Source: Peribacillus simplex (lineage in GTDB: Bacteria; Bacillota; Bacilli; Bacillales; DSM-1321). Taken from it: a DNA stretch of 34,112 nt. Location: assembly GCF_001542915.1 (NCBI RefSeq), contig NZ_LNNH01000033.1, positions 1 through 34,112 of the forward strand, given 5' to 3'. The translations under genes were made by a program, and so were the position numbers. The notes beneath the pieces are model-generated. The model was not told where the DNA came from, did no database searches, and saw only the letters and a list, made by a program, of their open reading frames with translations. Shown piece after piece: positions 24,912 through 33,601 of this stretch (the first letter of the stretch is position 1; each line of letters begins with the position of its first letter).

Positions 24912-26234
24912 TCATGGCGCCGATAGCTTATTCCTTCTATGCACCATTCTCGATAAAAGCGCTCCAGTCAAGGCTGCCGCCATCAAAATCGCAAAAAGGA
25001 CCGAATAATTCGTGACGATCCCGATCAAAGTCGATGAGATGATGCTGCCAAAATAGCGGAATGTCGAAAAGATCCCCGATGCAGAGCCCGATGCAGATTC
25101 ATCGACCGCCTCCAGGGAAGCGACCTGCATGCTGGTAAGCCCTAAACCGATTGCCAAACCGTTCACGATAAGCGTTATGGCTAAATAAAGAAGCGACTGG
25201 TTTTGGATGACGAACAATAATAATAGATTCGTTAACACGGTGAAGGCGAATGACAGGAAAATGACCTTTTGCGATGTCCATTTTCCATTAAGCTGTCCGC
25301 CAATCATATTGCCAAAAGCCATGGAAATGGAGAACAAGGATAACATCACGCCGCTCATCGAGGTGGATATATCCATTTTTGTGGTCATGATCAACGGCAT
25401 GACCAACAAGATGGCATACATCGTGAAATTATTGATCAACACCGATAGATTGGCATTCACGAATATAGGACTCTTGAATAAGGCGAAATCTATAACCGGC
25501 GAGGCAACGGATTGCTCTCTCCTTATGAACAATCCCGTAAATAAAAGCGTCCCCAATCCAAGTGTGATGTATGCCGCCGGCGATGTTGCATGTGTCAAGG
25601 CAATCAATAATGTGATGGCAATGGCCAAATAAATGGCACCAAACACATCCAGGGGCTGTCTGGGACGCTTATTCCCAAGCTTGGGAATAAGCAACATCCC
25701 TCCAGCAAGCGCACCTAATAATAAAGGGACATTGACCCAGAATATCGCTTTCCAACTGGCCATGGCCATCAATAATGAGCCGATCAATGGACCGACTGCC
25801 GCTCCAAGCCCCATGCCTAAGCCGAAAAAACCCAATACCCCTGGCAGCCGCTCCCGTGAAACGGCATGACGGATAAGGGCAACGACATTCGGGATCAGTA
25901 ATCCTCCCCCTATGGCTTGGAGTGACCGAAAAACGACGAGCACACCTATATTTGGAGCAAGGCCACAGCCAATCGAGGCAGTGAGAAATAATAGTATGCC
26001 AATGATATAGATTTTCCGATTGCCATAAAGATCGCCAAGCTTCCCTGCGATCGGCTGGGTTACAGCCATGACTATGAGATAGATTGTGACCACCCACGTC
26101 ACACTGTGTATATCCAAACCGTAAAAGTCCGAAATTGAACCGAGTGCTATCGAAATCATCGTTGAGTTGACCGGTACAAGGAACGCTGCCATCAATATAA
26201 AAACAATCATCAGGAATTCTTTCTGTCTGCTCAT
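24912..26234 (-). CDS. MFS drug exporter (DHA2-like)
   Basis: This 440-residue major facilitator has strongly hydrophobic segments throughout. Motif A in loop 2-3 is GKLGDLYGNRKIYIIG, and helix 5 has a motif-C-like GLGMGLGAAVGPLIGSLL, which marks drug:proton antiporters. Its start resembles EmrB/QacA-type exporters (VPVNSTMISIALGSISDFYG). GAGGTG precedes the ATG. It begins 65 bp after the Rph-like phosphotransferase on the same strand, with no terminator between, so the two are probably co-transcribed. That pairing suggests a two-step inactivation-and-export route for an unidentified compound. Confidence 0.87.
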   Translation of the reverse strand: MSRQKEFLMIVFILMAAFLVPVNSTMISIALGSISDFYGLDIHSVTWVVTIYLIVMAVTQPIAGKLGDLYGNRKIYIIGILLFLTASIGCGLAPNIGVLVVFRSLQAIGGGLLIPNVVALIRHAVSRERLPGVLGFFGLGMGLGAAVGPLIGSLLMAMASWKAIFWVNVPLLLGALAGGMLLIPKLGNKRPRQPLDVFGAIYLAIAITLLIALTHATSPAAYITLGLGTLLFTGLFIRREQSVASPVIDFALFKSPIFVNANLSVLINNFTMYAILLVMPLIMTTKMDISTSMSGVMLSLFSISMAFGNMIGGQLNGKWTSQKVIFLSFAFTVLTNLLLLFVIQNQSLLYLAITLIVNGLAIGLGLTSMQVASLEAVDESASGSASGIFSTFRYFGSIISSTLIGIVTNYSVLFAILMAAALTGALLSRMVHRRNKLSAP

Positions 26235-26299
26235 CCTTACACCTCAATCCTTAAACGAAAGAATAATCCATTGAAAAGAGCCGTTCGAATCGAATGGAA

Positions 26300-28813
26300 T
26301 CATGCATCGATAATCGTGACTGTTCCCGTATTTCCATCGACAATGACTTGATCTCCATCCTTCAATCGTTCCGTGCCTATTTTTGTCCCCAATACTGCGG
26401 GAATTCGATACTCCCTGGCGATGATGGCCGAATGGGACAGCATCCCGCCTGTATCGGCAATGATCGCTATGGCATCCTGGAAAAAGGACGTCCAAACAGG
26501 TGTTGTGCTTTTGCAAACCAATATATCTCCTTTTTTAAACTTCGATGCCTCATGCATGCCGGAAATCACCTTGACCTTCCCTTCACATACACCCGCTGAA
26601 GCGGATATGCCTTTCATTGTATTCGCCGTATTTTCCTTGTCTTCTGCCAATGAACCAAACACCATTTCCACAAAAGCCTGTTCTTCTTCCGTAGGTTTGC
26701 CAAAGTAGGCTGGTGTTTTGATTTTCCCCTGGAGATCATATTGCCGTTTCCGCTCCAATACCGTGTCCATCAACGAGCGCGGTGCATCCAAAATTGAAAT
26801 GATTTCATCTTTATATAAGAACCAAATATCCTCTGCATCATCGAGAACGCCCTGTTGGACCAGGAGCTCCCCTACCTTCAACAGGTATAGGCGGGCCTTG
26901 GCATCGAACATGGCATCGATGTAAAAGTGATGATCATCGGTGATGACAGCCGCATCCAAGGTCATTTGGTAACATTTTTCAAACACCTCCCGCTCACTGG
27001 GATCCTCAATTGACGTTAGGAAATTTTGATGAATCCGATTCCTGGCCATCACTGCCGCTTCGAATTCTTTATCAAAATCATACCCATTCTTGATGAAATT
27101 CTTGATGATTTCAAGGACATGCCCATTATTTTCCACCCAAGTCTCCCCCATGAAATCATGGGACTTAAGGCATCTGTATCCGTACTCATGGACGAATTTT
27201 TCAACGCGGTCAAGAAAATCCTTCCCTTTCCCAAAAGTGCTCAGGGCCTGGGATACGTTCCCTTCATCCGAATTCATGATAGCATGCAGCAATTGCGGTT
27301 CTTTTCTCGCCTTCATCGATAATTGCCATAAGAGACGATCGGATTCCAGTGACTTATTCATGATTCCCGCCATGGATTGATAGAGATCACGGGATGGCTC
27401 ACTTCCAAGCAGTCTTTGGAACATCTTCTCCATCTTCATATTCATACTGGCATGAGGCAGGACGATGATGAAATGCCAATAATAAACCTCTTTGAAAAAC
27501 CCCGCCAGCTCCTCCAAGCCTCTTTTGGCTTTCGCTGCCGTAAATGGCTTCGATGTTTCCTCGTCGAGATGGCGATAAATGGGCATTAAATGATCATGGA
27601 CGATATCATACATCCTATTAGTCAGCTCGGGATACAATTCCGCCATAAGCTTTTCGTTTTCCTTGAATAACTGCTCCGGTTCCGTTTTGAAGCGGATTTG
27701 CTTTCCATAATAGTATCCATTATGGACTTTCATTTGGGTAGATCCCATCGGTTCCTTCAGCTCCTCTGACGCTTTGGCCATCCCTTGATAAAATGGCTGT
27801 GTGACAATCGAAGCGAATAATGGCGAAATGGGATCGGGAAATCTGGAATCCATCAAGAACCAGAATTCTTCTTCATCTGCCCGTTCCAACATGAATTCTT
27901 TCCTTGCATCGGGAATGGATTCTTCCGCTTGGATTACAGTCGTGATCGGCCGGGCTTGCAAGAGGTATATTTCTTGATCTTGAATGCCAAATTCCAAATC
28001 GACCGGATGCTGATAATGCCTTTCCACCTCAAGGGTCAATTCGAGCAATCGTGAAATCATCGCCTCATCCAGGCAGTACGCATCCCGTTCCGCTTTAGTC
28101 GTTTCCAATTCCTCGGTCCCTGCTGCGCCCGCGATGATTTTCAGCTCTTTGCTGCCGATGATTTTCTCGATTTTCCTGCCATCCCGTTTGACCACGAAGG
28201 CATCTGGTGTAACGATTCCTGATACGACAGCCTCCCCAAGCCCATAACTGGCATTGATCAAAATATGATCCGAATTGCATGTAACGGGATCCTGGCTGAA
28301 AATCACTCCTGAAACGTCAGAATGAATCAAGCCTTGGACCACAACGCCCATATTCAATGCATCGACCTGTTCCTCGATCGTCTTGCTATATTGCAAGACG
28401 CGGGCCTCGAAGCACGAAGCCCAGCACTCCTTTACCCTAGACAGGAATTCTTCTTCCGTCCTGACATTCAAGTAGGTTTCATACTGACCGGCAAAGGATG
28501 CCTGCTCCAAGTCTTCGGCACCAGATGAAGAGCGTACCGCCAAGGCCGTATATTTTTCACGCATCTCCAAAAAAGCGCTGGTCAGATTAGTTAATAAATC
28601 CTCGGGTATGCTCGCTTGCGTTATTTCGGTTTGAATGGTTCCACTCTGTAAATCGAGTTCGTTCACTTTCACAAAGTGCAAGAATGAATGACGGCTTATC
28701 ACAAAGCCATCCGGCACGGGCAGGCCCAACTTTTTCATTTTGATTAAATTTTCCGCTTTTGCCCCTATAGCTTCCCTGGACTCCGTAGCTTGGGTAAATC
28801 TCTCTGTATACAT
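26300..28813 (-). CDS. Rph/YvkC-type phosphotransferase (PEP synthase-like, antibiotic-modifying type)
   Basis: This 837-residue protein has an N-terminal ATP-grasp (PPDK_N) domain, about residues 1-295 (GAKAENLIKMKKLGLPVPDG, AVRSSSGAEDLEQASFAGQY, DLEFGIQDQEIYLLQARPI). A long middle domain of about 310-730 follows. The phosphohistidine domain is C-terminal, with H794 in GGMLSHSAIIAREYRIPAV. In true PEP synthase the histidine domain lies centrally and a PEP-binding TIM barrel closes the protein; here there is none. The order ATP-grasp, variable middle, His is that of rifampicin phosphotransferase (Rph) and Bacillus subtilis YvkC. It likely uses ATP to phosphorylate a small molecule bound by the middle domain. 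GGGGAG precedes the ATG. The MFS exporter follows. Confidence 0.85.
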   Translation of the reverse strand: MYTERFTQATESREAIGAKAENLIKMKKLGLPVPDGFVISRHSFLHFVKVNELDLQSGTIQTEITQASIPEDLLTNLTSAFLEMREKYTALAVRSSSGAEDLEQASFAGQYETYLNVRTEEEFLSRVKECWASCFEARVLQYSKTIEEQVDALNMGVVVQGLIHSDVSGVIFSQDPVTCNSDHILINASYGLGEAVVSGIVTPDAFVVKRDGRKIEKIIGSKELKIIAGAAGTEELETTKAERDAYCLDEAMISRLLELTLEVERHYQHPVDLEFGIQDQEIYLLQARPITTVIQAEESIPDARKEFMLERADEEEFWFLMDSRFPDPISPLFASIVTQPFYQGMAKASEELKEPMGSTQMKVHNGYYYGKQIRFKTEPEQLFKENEKLMAELYPELTNRMYDIVHDHLMPIYRHLDEETSKPFTAAKAKRGLEELAGFFKEVYYWHFIIVLPHASMNMKMEKMFQRLLGSEPSRDLYQSMAGIMNKSLESDRLLWQLSMKARKEPQLLHAIMNSDEGNVSQALSTFGKGKDFLDRVEKFVHEYGYRCLKSHDFMGETWVENNGHVLEIIKNFIKNGYDFDKEFEAAVMARNRIHQNFLTSIEDPSEREVFEKCYQMTLDAAVITDDHHFYIDAMFDAKARLYLLKVGELLVQQGVLDDAEDIWFLYKDEIISILDAPRSLMDTVLERKRQYDLQGKIKTPAYFGKPTEEEQAFVEMVFGSLAEDKENTANTMKGISASAGVCEGKVKVISGMHEASKFKKGDILVCKSTTPVWTSFFQDAIAIIADTGGMLSHSAIIAREYRIPAVLGTKIGTERLKDGDQVIVDGNTGTVTIIDA

Positions 28814-28901
28814 GTTAATTGCTCCCCTTCCATCCGTTAGAGTTGGCTAAGACCCCACCTGATCCTGCAATCGTTCTCACCCAAAAAACCAGAGCCAGCC
28901 C

Positions 28902-28930
28902 GGCATTATATCCATGATTGGTATAATGCC
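28902..28930. promoter_or_regulatory. Candidate operator upstream of the Rph-like gene
   Basis: GGCATTATA and TATAATGCC are perfect 9-base arms around an 11-base centre that itself reads CCA...TGG. On the minus strand TATAAT within it could be the -10 box for the phosphotransferase gene 90 bp downstream. Such an inverted repeat over a -10 box suits a dimeric repressor. The rest of the 400-bp gap (28814-29213) shows no gene, only the terminator of namA. Confidence 0.55.
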
Positions 28931-29156
28931 CACTCTTAACCATAATGGATAATATGCTTCATTTCATATGAAAAGGCTTACACCATTTCAGTCGACAAAA
29001 CATCATCGCCTCACATTTCATAGGGCTTTATTGCCAATTACCGGAAGATCAACCTAAAAAAATGGAACGAACTAATCAATTTCCTCTTCATTCCCCATTA
29101 TTACGGGATCACACTGATTCTTTTCACTGTCGAATAATCCCTACTATAGTCGCAAT

Positions 29157-29193
29157 AAAAAAAGTCAGCGAATCTAGTATTCGCTGACTTTTC
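29157..29193 (-). terminator. Terminator of namA
   Basis: The 11-base arms AGTCAGCGAAT (29163-29173) and ATTCGCTGACT (29179-29189) pair. On the minus strand they are followed by a T run, and on the plus strand by four T, so it may act both ways. Confidence 0.85.
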
Positions 29194-29213
29194 CTTCGAT
29201 TGAAGTGCCTATG

Positions 29214-30242
29214 TCAGTGCCTGAATCCCCGTTCGTATTGTACAGGAACTGCCACCTTTTTATTCAATGCCTGGGATGCTTCCAAAGCCCAATATGGGTT
29301 GCGCAGCATTCCTCTTCCCACAGCGACCAAATCCGCTTCTTCATTGCCAATGATTGAATTTGCCAGGATCGGATCATCCAAACGTCCAACGGCAATCACC
29401 GGGATATCCAATGCTTTCTTGATTTCCCTGGCCAATGGCGTTTGATAGCTTGCATGCGTGCCAGGTCTTCCCGCTGCTCCAATCGGGCCCTCGCCGCCTG
29501 AGCTCACATGGAACATATCGACGCCCGCTTCTTTAAACACTTTTGAAAAAGCGATGCTTTCCTCCAAGCCATATCCGCCTTCTACATATTCCCTTGCCGA
29601 GATGCGCATGATCAAAGGCATGCTAGCAGGCATTTCGCTTTTTGCGGCTTGAATGACCTCCACGCCAAACTTGGTCAGGTCCTTGCCGTATTCATCATCA
29701 CGTCGATTCGTGATCGGTGATAAAAATTGGTGAATGAGGTACCCGTGTGCGCCATGTAATTCAATGGCATCGAATCCTGCCTGGACGGCCCTCCTCACTG
29801 AAGCACGGAATTTATCGACGATTCCCTTCACTTCTTCCGTCTCTAAGGCCCTTGGTGTTTTAAACGTTTCATCAAATGCTATTGCCGAAGGCGCTACCGG
29901 AGTTTCCGCATCCTGCGCCTTACGGCCTGCATGGGCAATTTGGATCCCGATTTTCGCTCCGTATCGGTGCACTTCCTTAACGATTTTGGAGAATGCATCA
30001 ATTTGATCGTCCGACCATAATCCAAGATCGTGATCCGTAATTCGTCCATCCGGTTCCACATCGGTCATTTCCACGATGACCAGGCCCGTACCGCCAATTG
30101 CCCTGCTTACATAATGGTGCTGATGCCAACTGTTTGGTATGCCGTCTTTTGCTTCAACGGAGTATTGGCACATTGGCGGCATGACGATCCTGTTCTTAAG
30201 TTCAAGCTCTTTTATACGATAGGATGAGAATAAATCTTTCAT
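29214..30242 (-). CDS. namA: NADPH dehydrogenase NamA (old yellow enzyme, YqjM type)
   Basis: This 342-residue FMN-dependent ene-reductase has the YqjM-type active site: C25 and Y27 in MPPMCQYS near the N-terminus, H163 and H166 in ELHGAHGYLIHQFLSP, and the following Tyr. The C-terminal YERGF supplies the arginine finger that reaches the neighbouring subunit. It reduces activated C=C bonds of electrophiles and nitro compounds with NADPH. The promoter is near consensus and is overlapped by a palindrome, with a MarR-family gene divergent. That arrangement suggests induction by reactive electrophiles. Confidence 0.93.
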   Translation of the reverse strand: MKDLFSSYRIKELELKNRIVMPPMCQYSVEAKDGIPNSWHQHHYVSRAIGGTGLVIVEMTDVEPDGRITDHDLGLWSDDQIDAFSKIVKEVHRYGAKIGIQIAHAGRKAQDAETPVAPSAIAFDETFKTPRALETEEVKGIVDKFRASVRRAVQAGFDAIELHGAHGYLIHQFLSPITNRRDDEYGKDLTKFGVEVIQAAKSEMPASMPLIMRISAREYVEGGYGLEESIAFSKVFKEAGVDMFHVSSGGEGPIGAAGRPGTHASYQTPLAREIKKALDIPVIAVGRLDDPILANSIIGNEEADLVAVGRGMLRNPYWALEASQALNKKVAVPVQYERGFRH

Positions 30243-30264
30243 ATTTTATGTCCCCTTTAATTTT

Positions 30265-30309
30265 AATGCATGCACATGCATTTATATCATTTCGGTCATG
30301 GTGTGTCAA
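30265..30309 (-). promoter_or_regulatory. namA promoter with overlapping MarR-type operator
   Basis: On the minus strand TTGACA (30309-30304), a 17-bp spacer and TATAAA (30286-30281) form a near-consensus promoter. The perfect palindrome AATGCATGcaCATGCATT (30265-30282) covers the end of the -10 box and the likely transcription start. It is a strong candidate operator for the divergent MarR protein. Confidence 0.75.
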
Positions 30310-30423
30310 CCAATCCGATTCCCCCGAACGGCAAGAAACGGATCCTGACCCGCTAGCTTCTTGGTATACTCCGTTTAAGATGTGTTATATTTAAAGGAAG
30401 TAAGCAGAGGAAGGCGAATAAAT

Positions 30424-30864
30424 ATGTCCAGTGAACAAAACATTATAACAACATGGCTAGCGTTTACCCGTATTCATGCCGAGCTCTCCAATGAGCTAGA
30501 TCGCATGCTTCAGGCAAGACATCAAATGACCCTGAATGAATTTTATGTTCTATTATTTCTATCGGAGACCCCAGAAAAAAAGCTACGGCTGCTGGAATTG
30601 CAACAGTTGGTCGGCCTAAGCCAAAGTGCCATGTCCAGGCTTTCCGTCAGGATGGAAAATAAAAGCTGCGGTGTCATCCAAAGAATTGGATATGAAGACG
30701 ATCGCCGCGGTGTATGTGCGATCATAACCGACCGTGGCGAGATAAGGCTTCAGGAAATCCTTGCGACCGTTAATGAAACACTCGAAAAGACTTTTAAAAA
30801 AAGCGAGATCGACACAGCACTCAAGTTATTCGTACATGCTAAAGACGGGCTCTCTGAACAATGA
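30424..30864 (+). CDS. MarR-family regulator, likely controlling namA
   Basis: This 146-residue MarR protein has a winged helix at about 40-105: LRLLELQQLVGLSQSAMSRL as recognition region and IGYEDDRRGVCAIITDRGE as wing. Terminal helices would form the dimer interface. C67 in KSCGVI and C84 in RGVCAI are present; whether either senses oxidation is unknown. I chose ATG at 30424 after GAGGAAGG; the start at 30382 would add 14 residues without a ribosome binding site. It is divergent from namA and shares a 180-bp control region with an 18-bp palindrome. Confidence 0.85.
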   Translation: MSSEQNIITTWLAFTRIHAELSNELDRMLQARHQMTLNEFYVLLFLSETPEKKLRLLELQQLVGLSQSAMSRLSVRMENKSCGVIQRIGYEDDRRGVCAIITDRGEIRLQEILATVNETLEKTFKKSEIDTALKLFVHAKDGLSEQ

Positions 30865-30890
30865 ACCAAGAAAATAGCCATGCATTTCCG

Positions 30891-30918
30891 TGCCCCATTC
30901 CATTTTGGGGCATTTTTT
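30891..30918 (+). terminator. Terminator of the MarR-family gene
   Basis: TGCCCC (30891-30896) pairs with GGGGCA (30907-30912), followed by six T. Confidence 0.75.
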
Positions 30919-30984
30919 CCGTTCCTGACTTATCGGAACGGAAAGTGAGAGACCTCTGCCGGAAATACAATCTAGGGACAGAAA

Positions 30985-31060
30985 CCCCAGGACCGTTCCC
31001 CGAAGAGACCGGACCGCCTCTGGATAAGGGAGCGCCTGCAGTGCAATGGAACGTTCATTG
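30985..31060. repeat. Degenerate copy of the dispersed intergenic repeat
   Basis: GGAGCGCCTGCAGTGCAATG followed by GAACG closely matches the 3' half of the REP-like element at 5426-5500 (AAGCGCCTGCAGTGAAATG, then AAACG). The upstream half is decayed. It lies in the 310-bp convergent gap between the MarR gene and the aldo/keto reductase, which otherwise holds only the two terminators. Confidence 0.5.
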
Positions 31061-31106
31061 TATAAACTCCCCAGTATGGGCGCATTGGATGCCATCTTCA
31101 TCAAAT

Positions 31107-31142
31107 CAAAAAAAATGCAGACAAACCTCATGTTTGTCTGCA
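31107..31142 (-). terminator. Terminator of the aldo/keto reductase gene
   Basis: TGCAGACAAAC (31116-31126) pairs with GTTTGTCTGCA (31132-31142). On the minus strand it is followed by a long T run. Confidence 0.85.
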
Positions 31143-31174
31143 GCCTAAGGACGTTTTCCTGTCCTCATCGATGA

Positions 31175-32017
31175 TTAAAAATCAAAATTATCAGGATCCG
31201 GACCAACACGATGATTCTGATTCAACCCATCTATTTGGGTCATTTCTTCATCAGTCAACTCAAAATCGAATACAGATGAATTTTCCACGATGCGATGCTC
31301 TTTCGTCGACTTTGGAATCGTTACGATACCGTTTTGCAGATCCCAACGTAAAATGACCTGGGCAACGGATTTGCCATGCTTAGTCGCAATGGCCTGTAAT
31401 GTTTCATTATCCAGTAATTCCCCCTGCATCAAAGGTGACCAAGCTTCCAGCTGAATGCCCTGCTCCTTACAAAATGCTTGCAATTCTTTTTGCGTCAGAC
31501 GCGGATGACATTCGACTTGATTGACCATCGGCTTCACATCCCCAGCTTCGATTACATCTTCCAAATGGTGAACCTGGAAGTTGCTCACACCGATCGCTTT
31601 TACCTTTCCTTCTTTATAAAGGGTTTCCAGTGCTCTCCAAGCTTCTTTGTACTTCCCTTCCACTGGCCAATGGATAAGGTATAAGTCCAGGTACTCCAAG
31701 CCAAGCTTCGTTAAGCTTTTTTCGTAAGCCGCCAATGTCGATTCATAGCCTAAATCCGCATTCCATACCTTGGATGTAACGAATATCTCTTCCCGGGTGA
31801 TTCCAGCTTCTTCGAGGCCTTCGCGGATTCCTTGTCCGACCCCTTCTTCATTTTGATAAATGGCTGCCGTATCAATGCTGCGATAACCGTGTTGGATTGC
31901 TGCCTTAACCGCATTTACCAGCTCAGGACCCTCCTCTACCTTAAATACGCCCAAACCGAACCAAGGCATTTTAACCCCGTTATGCAATGTTGTTGTATCT
32001 TGTAAATTTTTCACCAT
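31175..32017 (-). CDS. Aldo/keto reductase (YvgN/glyoxal reductase type)
   Basis: This 280-residue NADPH-dependent reductase has the AKR catalytic tetrad: D49 and Y54 (SIDTAAIYQNE), K83 (VTSKVWN) and H116 (LIHWPVEG). The C-terminal cofactor motif is IPKSTKEHRIVEN. I chose ATG at 32017, with GGAGGT 9 bp upstream; the frame extends ten codons further without a ribosome binding site. Relatives in Bacillus (YvgN, YtbE) reduce glyoxal, methylglyoxal and other aldehydes. Exact substrate range cannot be inferred. It is a single gene with its own terminator. Confidence 0.9.
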   Translation of the reverse strand: MVKNLQDTTTLHNGVKMPWFGLGVFKVEEGPELVNAVKAAIQHGYRSIDTAAIYQNEEGVGQGIREGLEEAGITREEIFVTSKVWNADLGYESTLAAYEKSLTKLGLEYLDLYLIHWPVEGKYKEAWRALETLYKEGKVKAIGVSNFQVHHLEDVIEAGDVKPMVNQVECHPRLTQKELQAFCKEQGIQLEAWSPLMQGELLDNETLQAIATKHGKSVAQVILRWDLQNGIVTIPKSTKEHRIVENSSVFDFELTDEEMTQIDGLNQNHRVGPDPDNFDF

Positions 32018-32079
32018 TATCGATCTACCTCCATTTTTTTCATTCAATATTTCATAGACTGTAATGCGTTAGCGTATCT

Positions 32080-32136
32080 GTATCATTACATCCCTTCAAG
32101 GAATCTTCCCCATTCGCTGAAGGGATGTAATGATAC
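32080..32136. repeat. Perfect 19-bp inverted repeat with 19-base spacer
   Basis: GTATCATTACATCCCTTCA (32080-32098) and its exact reverse complement (32118-32136) flank 19 bases. No T run follows on either strand, so it is not a standard terminator. It lies between the MFS gene (minus strand, ending 32216) and the aldo/keto reductase start (32017). It may terminate, stabilise mRNA or bind a protein. Confidence 0.85.
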
Positions 32137-32215
32137 TTGATGATAAGGGATACTCTATATGCATACAGGGAATGACTTGCTTTAACTACCTTGCATCACT
32201 TCGCCTATCCTAATT

Positions 32216-33415
32216 TTAGTTCTTCCCTTTCCCTTGTAGGTCTCTACGTTCCAAGGCACGGCTCCATCCAGTTAAAATCACTGCAGCGAACACCATCACC
32301 CCGCCTATCCATGCTGTATGGATGAGTCCGATTGAATCCGTGATCACGCCGCCTAGATAGGCGCCTAGAGCGATGCCTGCATTAAAGGCTGCGATATTGA
32401 TCGCAGATGCCACATCAACTGCACTTGGCACGAAGCGCTCCGCTAATATGACAACATAGACTTGAAGTCCGGGAACATTCATGAAGGCAAATAAACCCAT
32501 TAATATGATCGTGATCAACCCAGCCAGTTTGAACGGTGCCGTGAAAGTCAAGACCACCAATACGATAGCCTGGATGAGGAACATATAGAATAAGGCATTA
32601 ATAGGGTTGCGATTAGCTAATTTCCCGCCAAGAGTATTCCCTATCGCTATAGCTACTCCATATATTAACAAAATCAAGGCGACAGTTCCTTCTTTAAACC
32701 CCGTCACTTCCTGAAGCAGGGGCGACAAGTATGTGAAGACAACGAATGTTCCGCCATACCCAAGTGCTGTAATGATGAATACCAGCAGTAAGCGGCCATT
32801 AGTAATTAATTTGATTTGATCCCGAAATGTCGTGCGTGCAGCCTTCCTTAAATCGGATGGGACAAGGACGCTATTCGCGACGAAAGCAATGAGGCCGATC
32901 GCCACGATGATGATGAAGGCAAATCTCCAGCCGAACTGCTGGCCGATGAAGGTTCCGAAGGGAACGCCTGTCACCGTAGCCACCGTAAGACCTGTAAACA
33001 TGATGGCGATGGCGCTCGCCCTCCGATCTTCAGGAACCAAATCAGCAGCAATCGTCGCACCAATCGACATGAAAATACCGTGGGCAAGTGCCGAAATGAC
33101 ACGTGCAATCAATAATACACTGATCGTGGTAGCAGAAGCCGCCAATGCATTTCCAGCTACGAACACGACCATGATCCAAAGCAGCAAGGTTTTACGCGAC
33201 ATATTCGATGTCAGGGATGTCAGGATCGGTGCCCCGAACATGACTCCCAAGGCATACAAGGATACTGTCAAACCTGCCGTCGTGACTGTAATGTGCAGGT
33301 CCCTTGAAATGAGCGGCAATAACCCCACGCTGATGAATTCTGTCGTTCCAATCGCAAAGGCACTGATCGCCAAAGCCAGCAATGCCCATGTACTTCTATT
33401 TTTACTTGAAATCAT
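32216..33415 (-). CDS. MFS exporter (DHA1 family, AraJ/YdhP-like)
   Basis: This 399-residue protein with about 12 hydrophobic helices begins WALLALAISAFAIGTTEFIS, the signature of the DHA1 sugar/drug efflux group (Cmr, AraJ, PbuE). Other features are APILTSLTSNMSRKTLLLW (motif A region) and VATVTGVPFGTFIGQQFGWR in helix 5. It likely exports a drug or metabolite; the substrate is unknown. A GAAAAGGAG stretch lies about 7 bp before the ATG. It is divergent from an HxlR-family regulator, a common pairing in which the regulator responds to the exported compound or to electrophiles. Confidence 0.88.
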   Translation of the reverse strand: MISSKNRSTWALLALAISAFAIGTTEFISVGLLPLISRDLHITVTTAGLTVSLYALGVMFGAPILTSLTSNMSRKTLLLWIMVVFVAGNALAASATTISVLLIARVISALAHGIFMSIGATIAADLVPEDRRASAIAIMFTGLTVATVTGVPFGTFIGQQFGWRFAFIIIVAIGLIAFVANSVLVPSDLRKAARTTFRDQIKLITNGRLLLVFIITALGYGGTFVVFTYLSPLLQEVTGFKEGTVALILLIYGVAIAIGNTLGGKLANRNPINALFYMFLIQAIVLVVLTFTAPFKLAGLITIILMGLFAFMNVPGLQVYVVILAERFVPSAVDVASAINIAAFNAGIALGAYLGGVITDSIGLIHTAWIGGVMVFAAVILTGWSRALERRDLQGKGKN

Positions 33416-33518
33416 ATTCTCTTCTCCTTTTCGTCTTTTTGTACTATCATGAAAATTGCCTCAAGCAATTTTTAGATAAATGGTACAGTGGATTCGGTGT
33501 GCAAATGTTATTATGAGA

Positions 33519-33570
33519 TATAATATAAATAAAAAACAGTACGTACTTTAAAGTGATATAGGTACCTTTT
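33519..33570. promoter_or_regulatory. Control region between the MFS exporter and the HxlR regulator
   Basis: TATAAT at 33519-33524 is a possible plus-strand -10 box. AGTACGTACT (33538-33547) is a 10-bp palindrome overlapping ACTTTAAAGT (33544-33553). GTACTTTAAAG (33543) is loosely repeated as GTACCTTTTAG (33562). These are candidate HxlR sites, but strength and boundaries are uncertain. Confidence 0.4.
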
Positions 33571-33601
33571 AGTTCCTATAAGACAAGGAGAGTAGGCCAT
33601 C

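Noticed and set aside
26300..28813. Phosphoenolpyruvate synthase
   Set aside because: The phosphohistidine domain is C-terminal and the PEP-binding TIM barrel is missing; the order fits Rph/YvkC.
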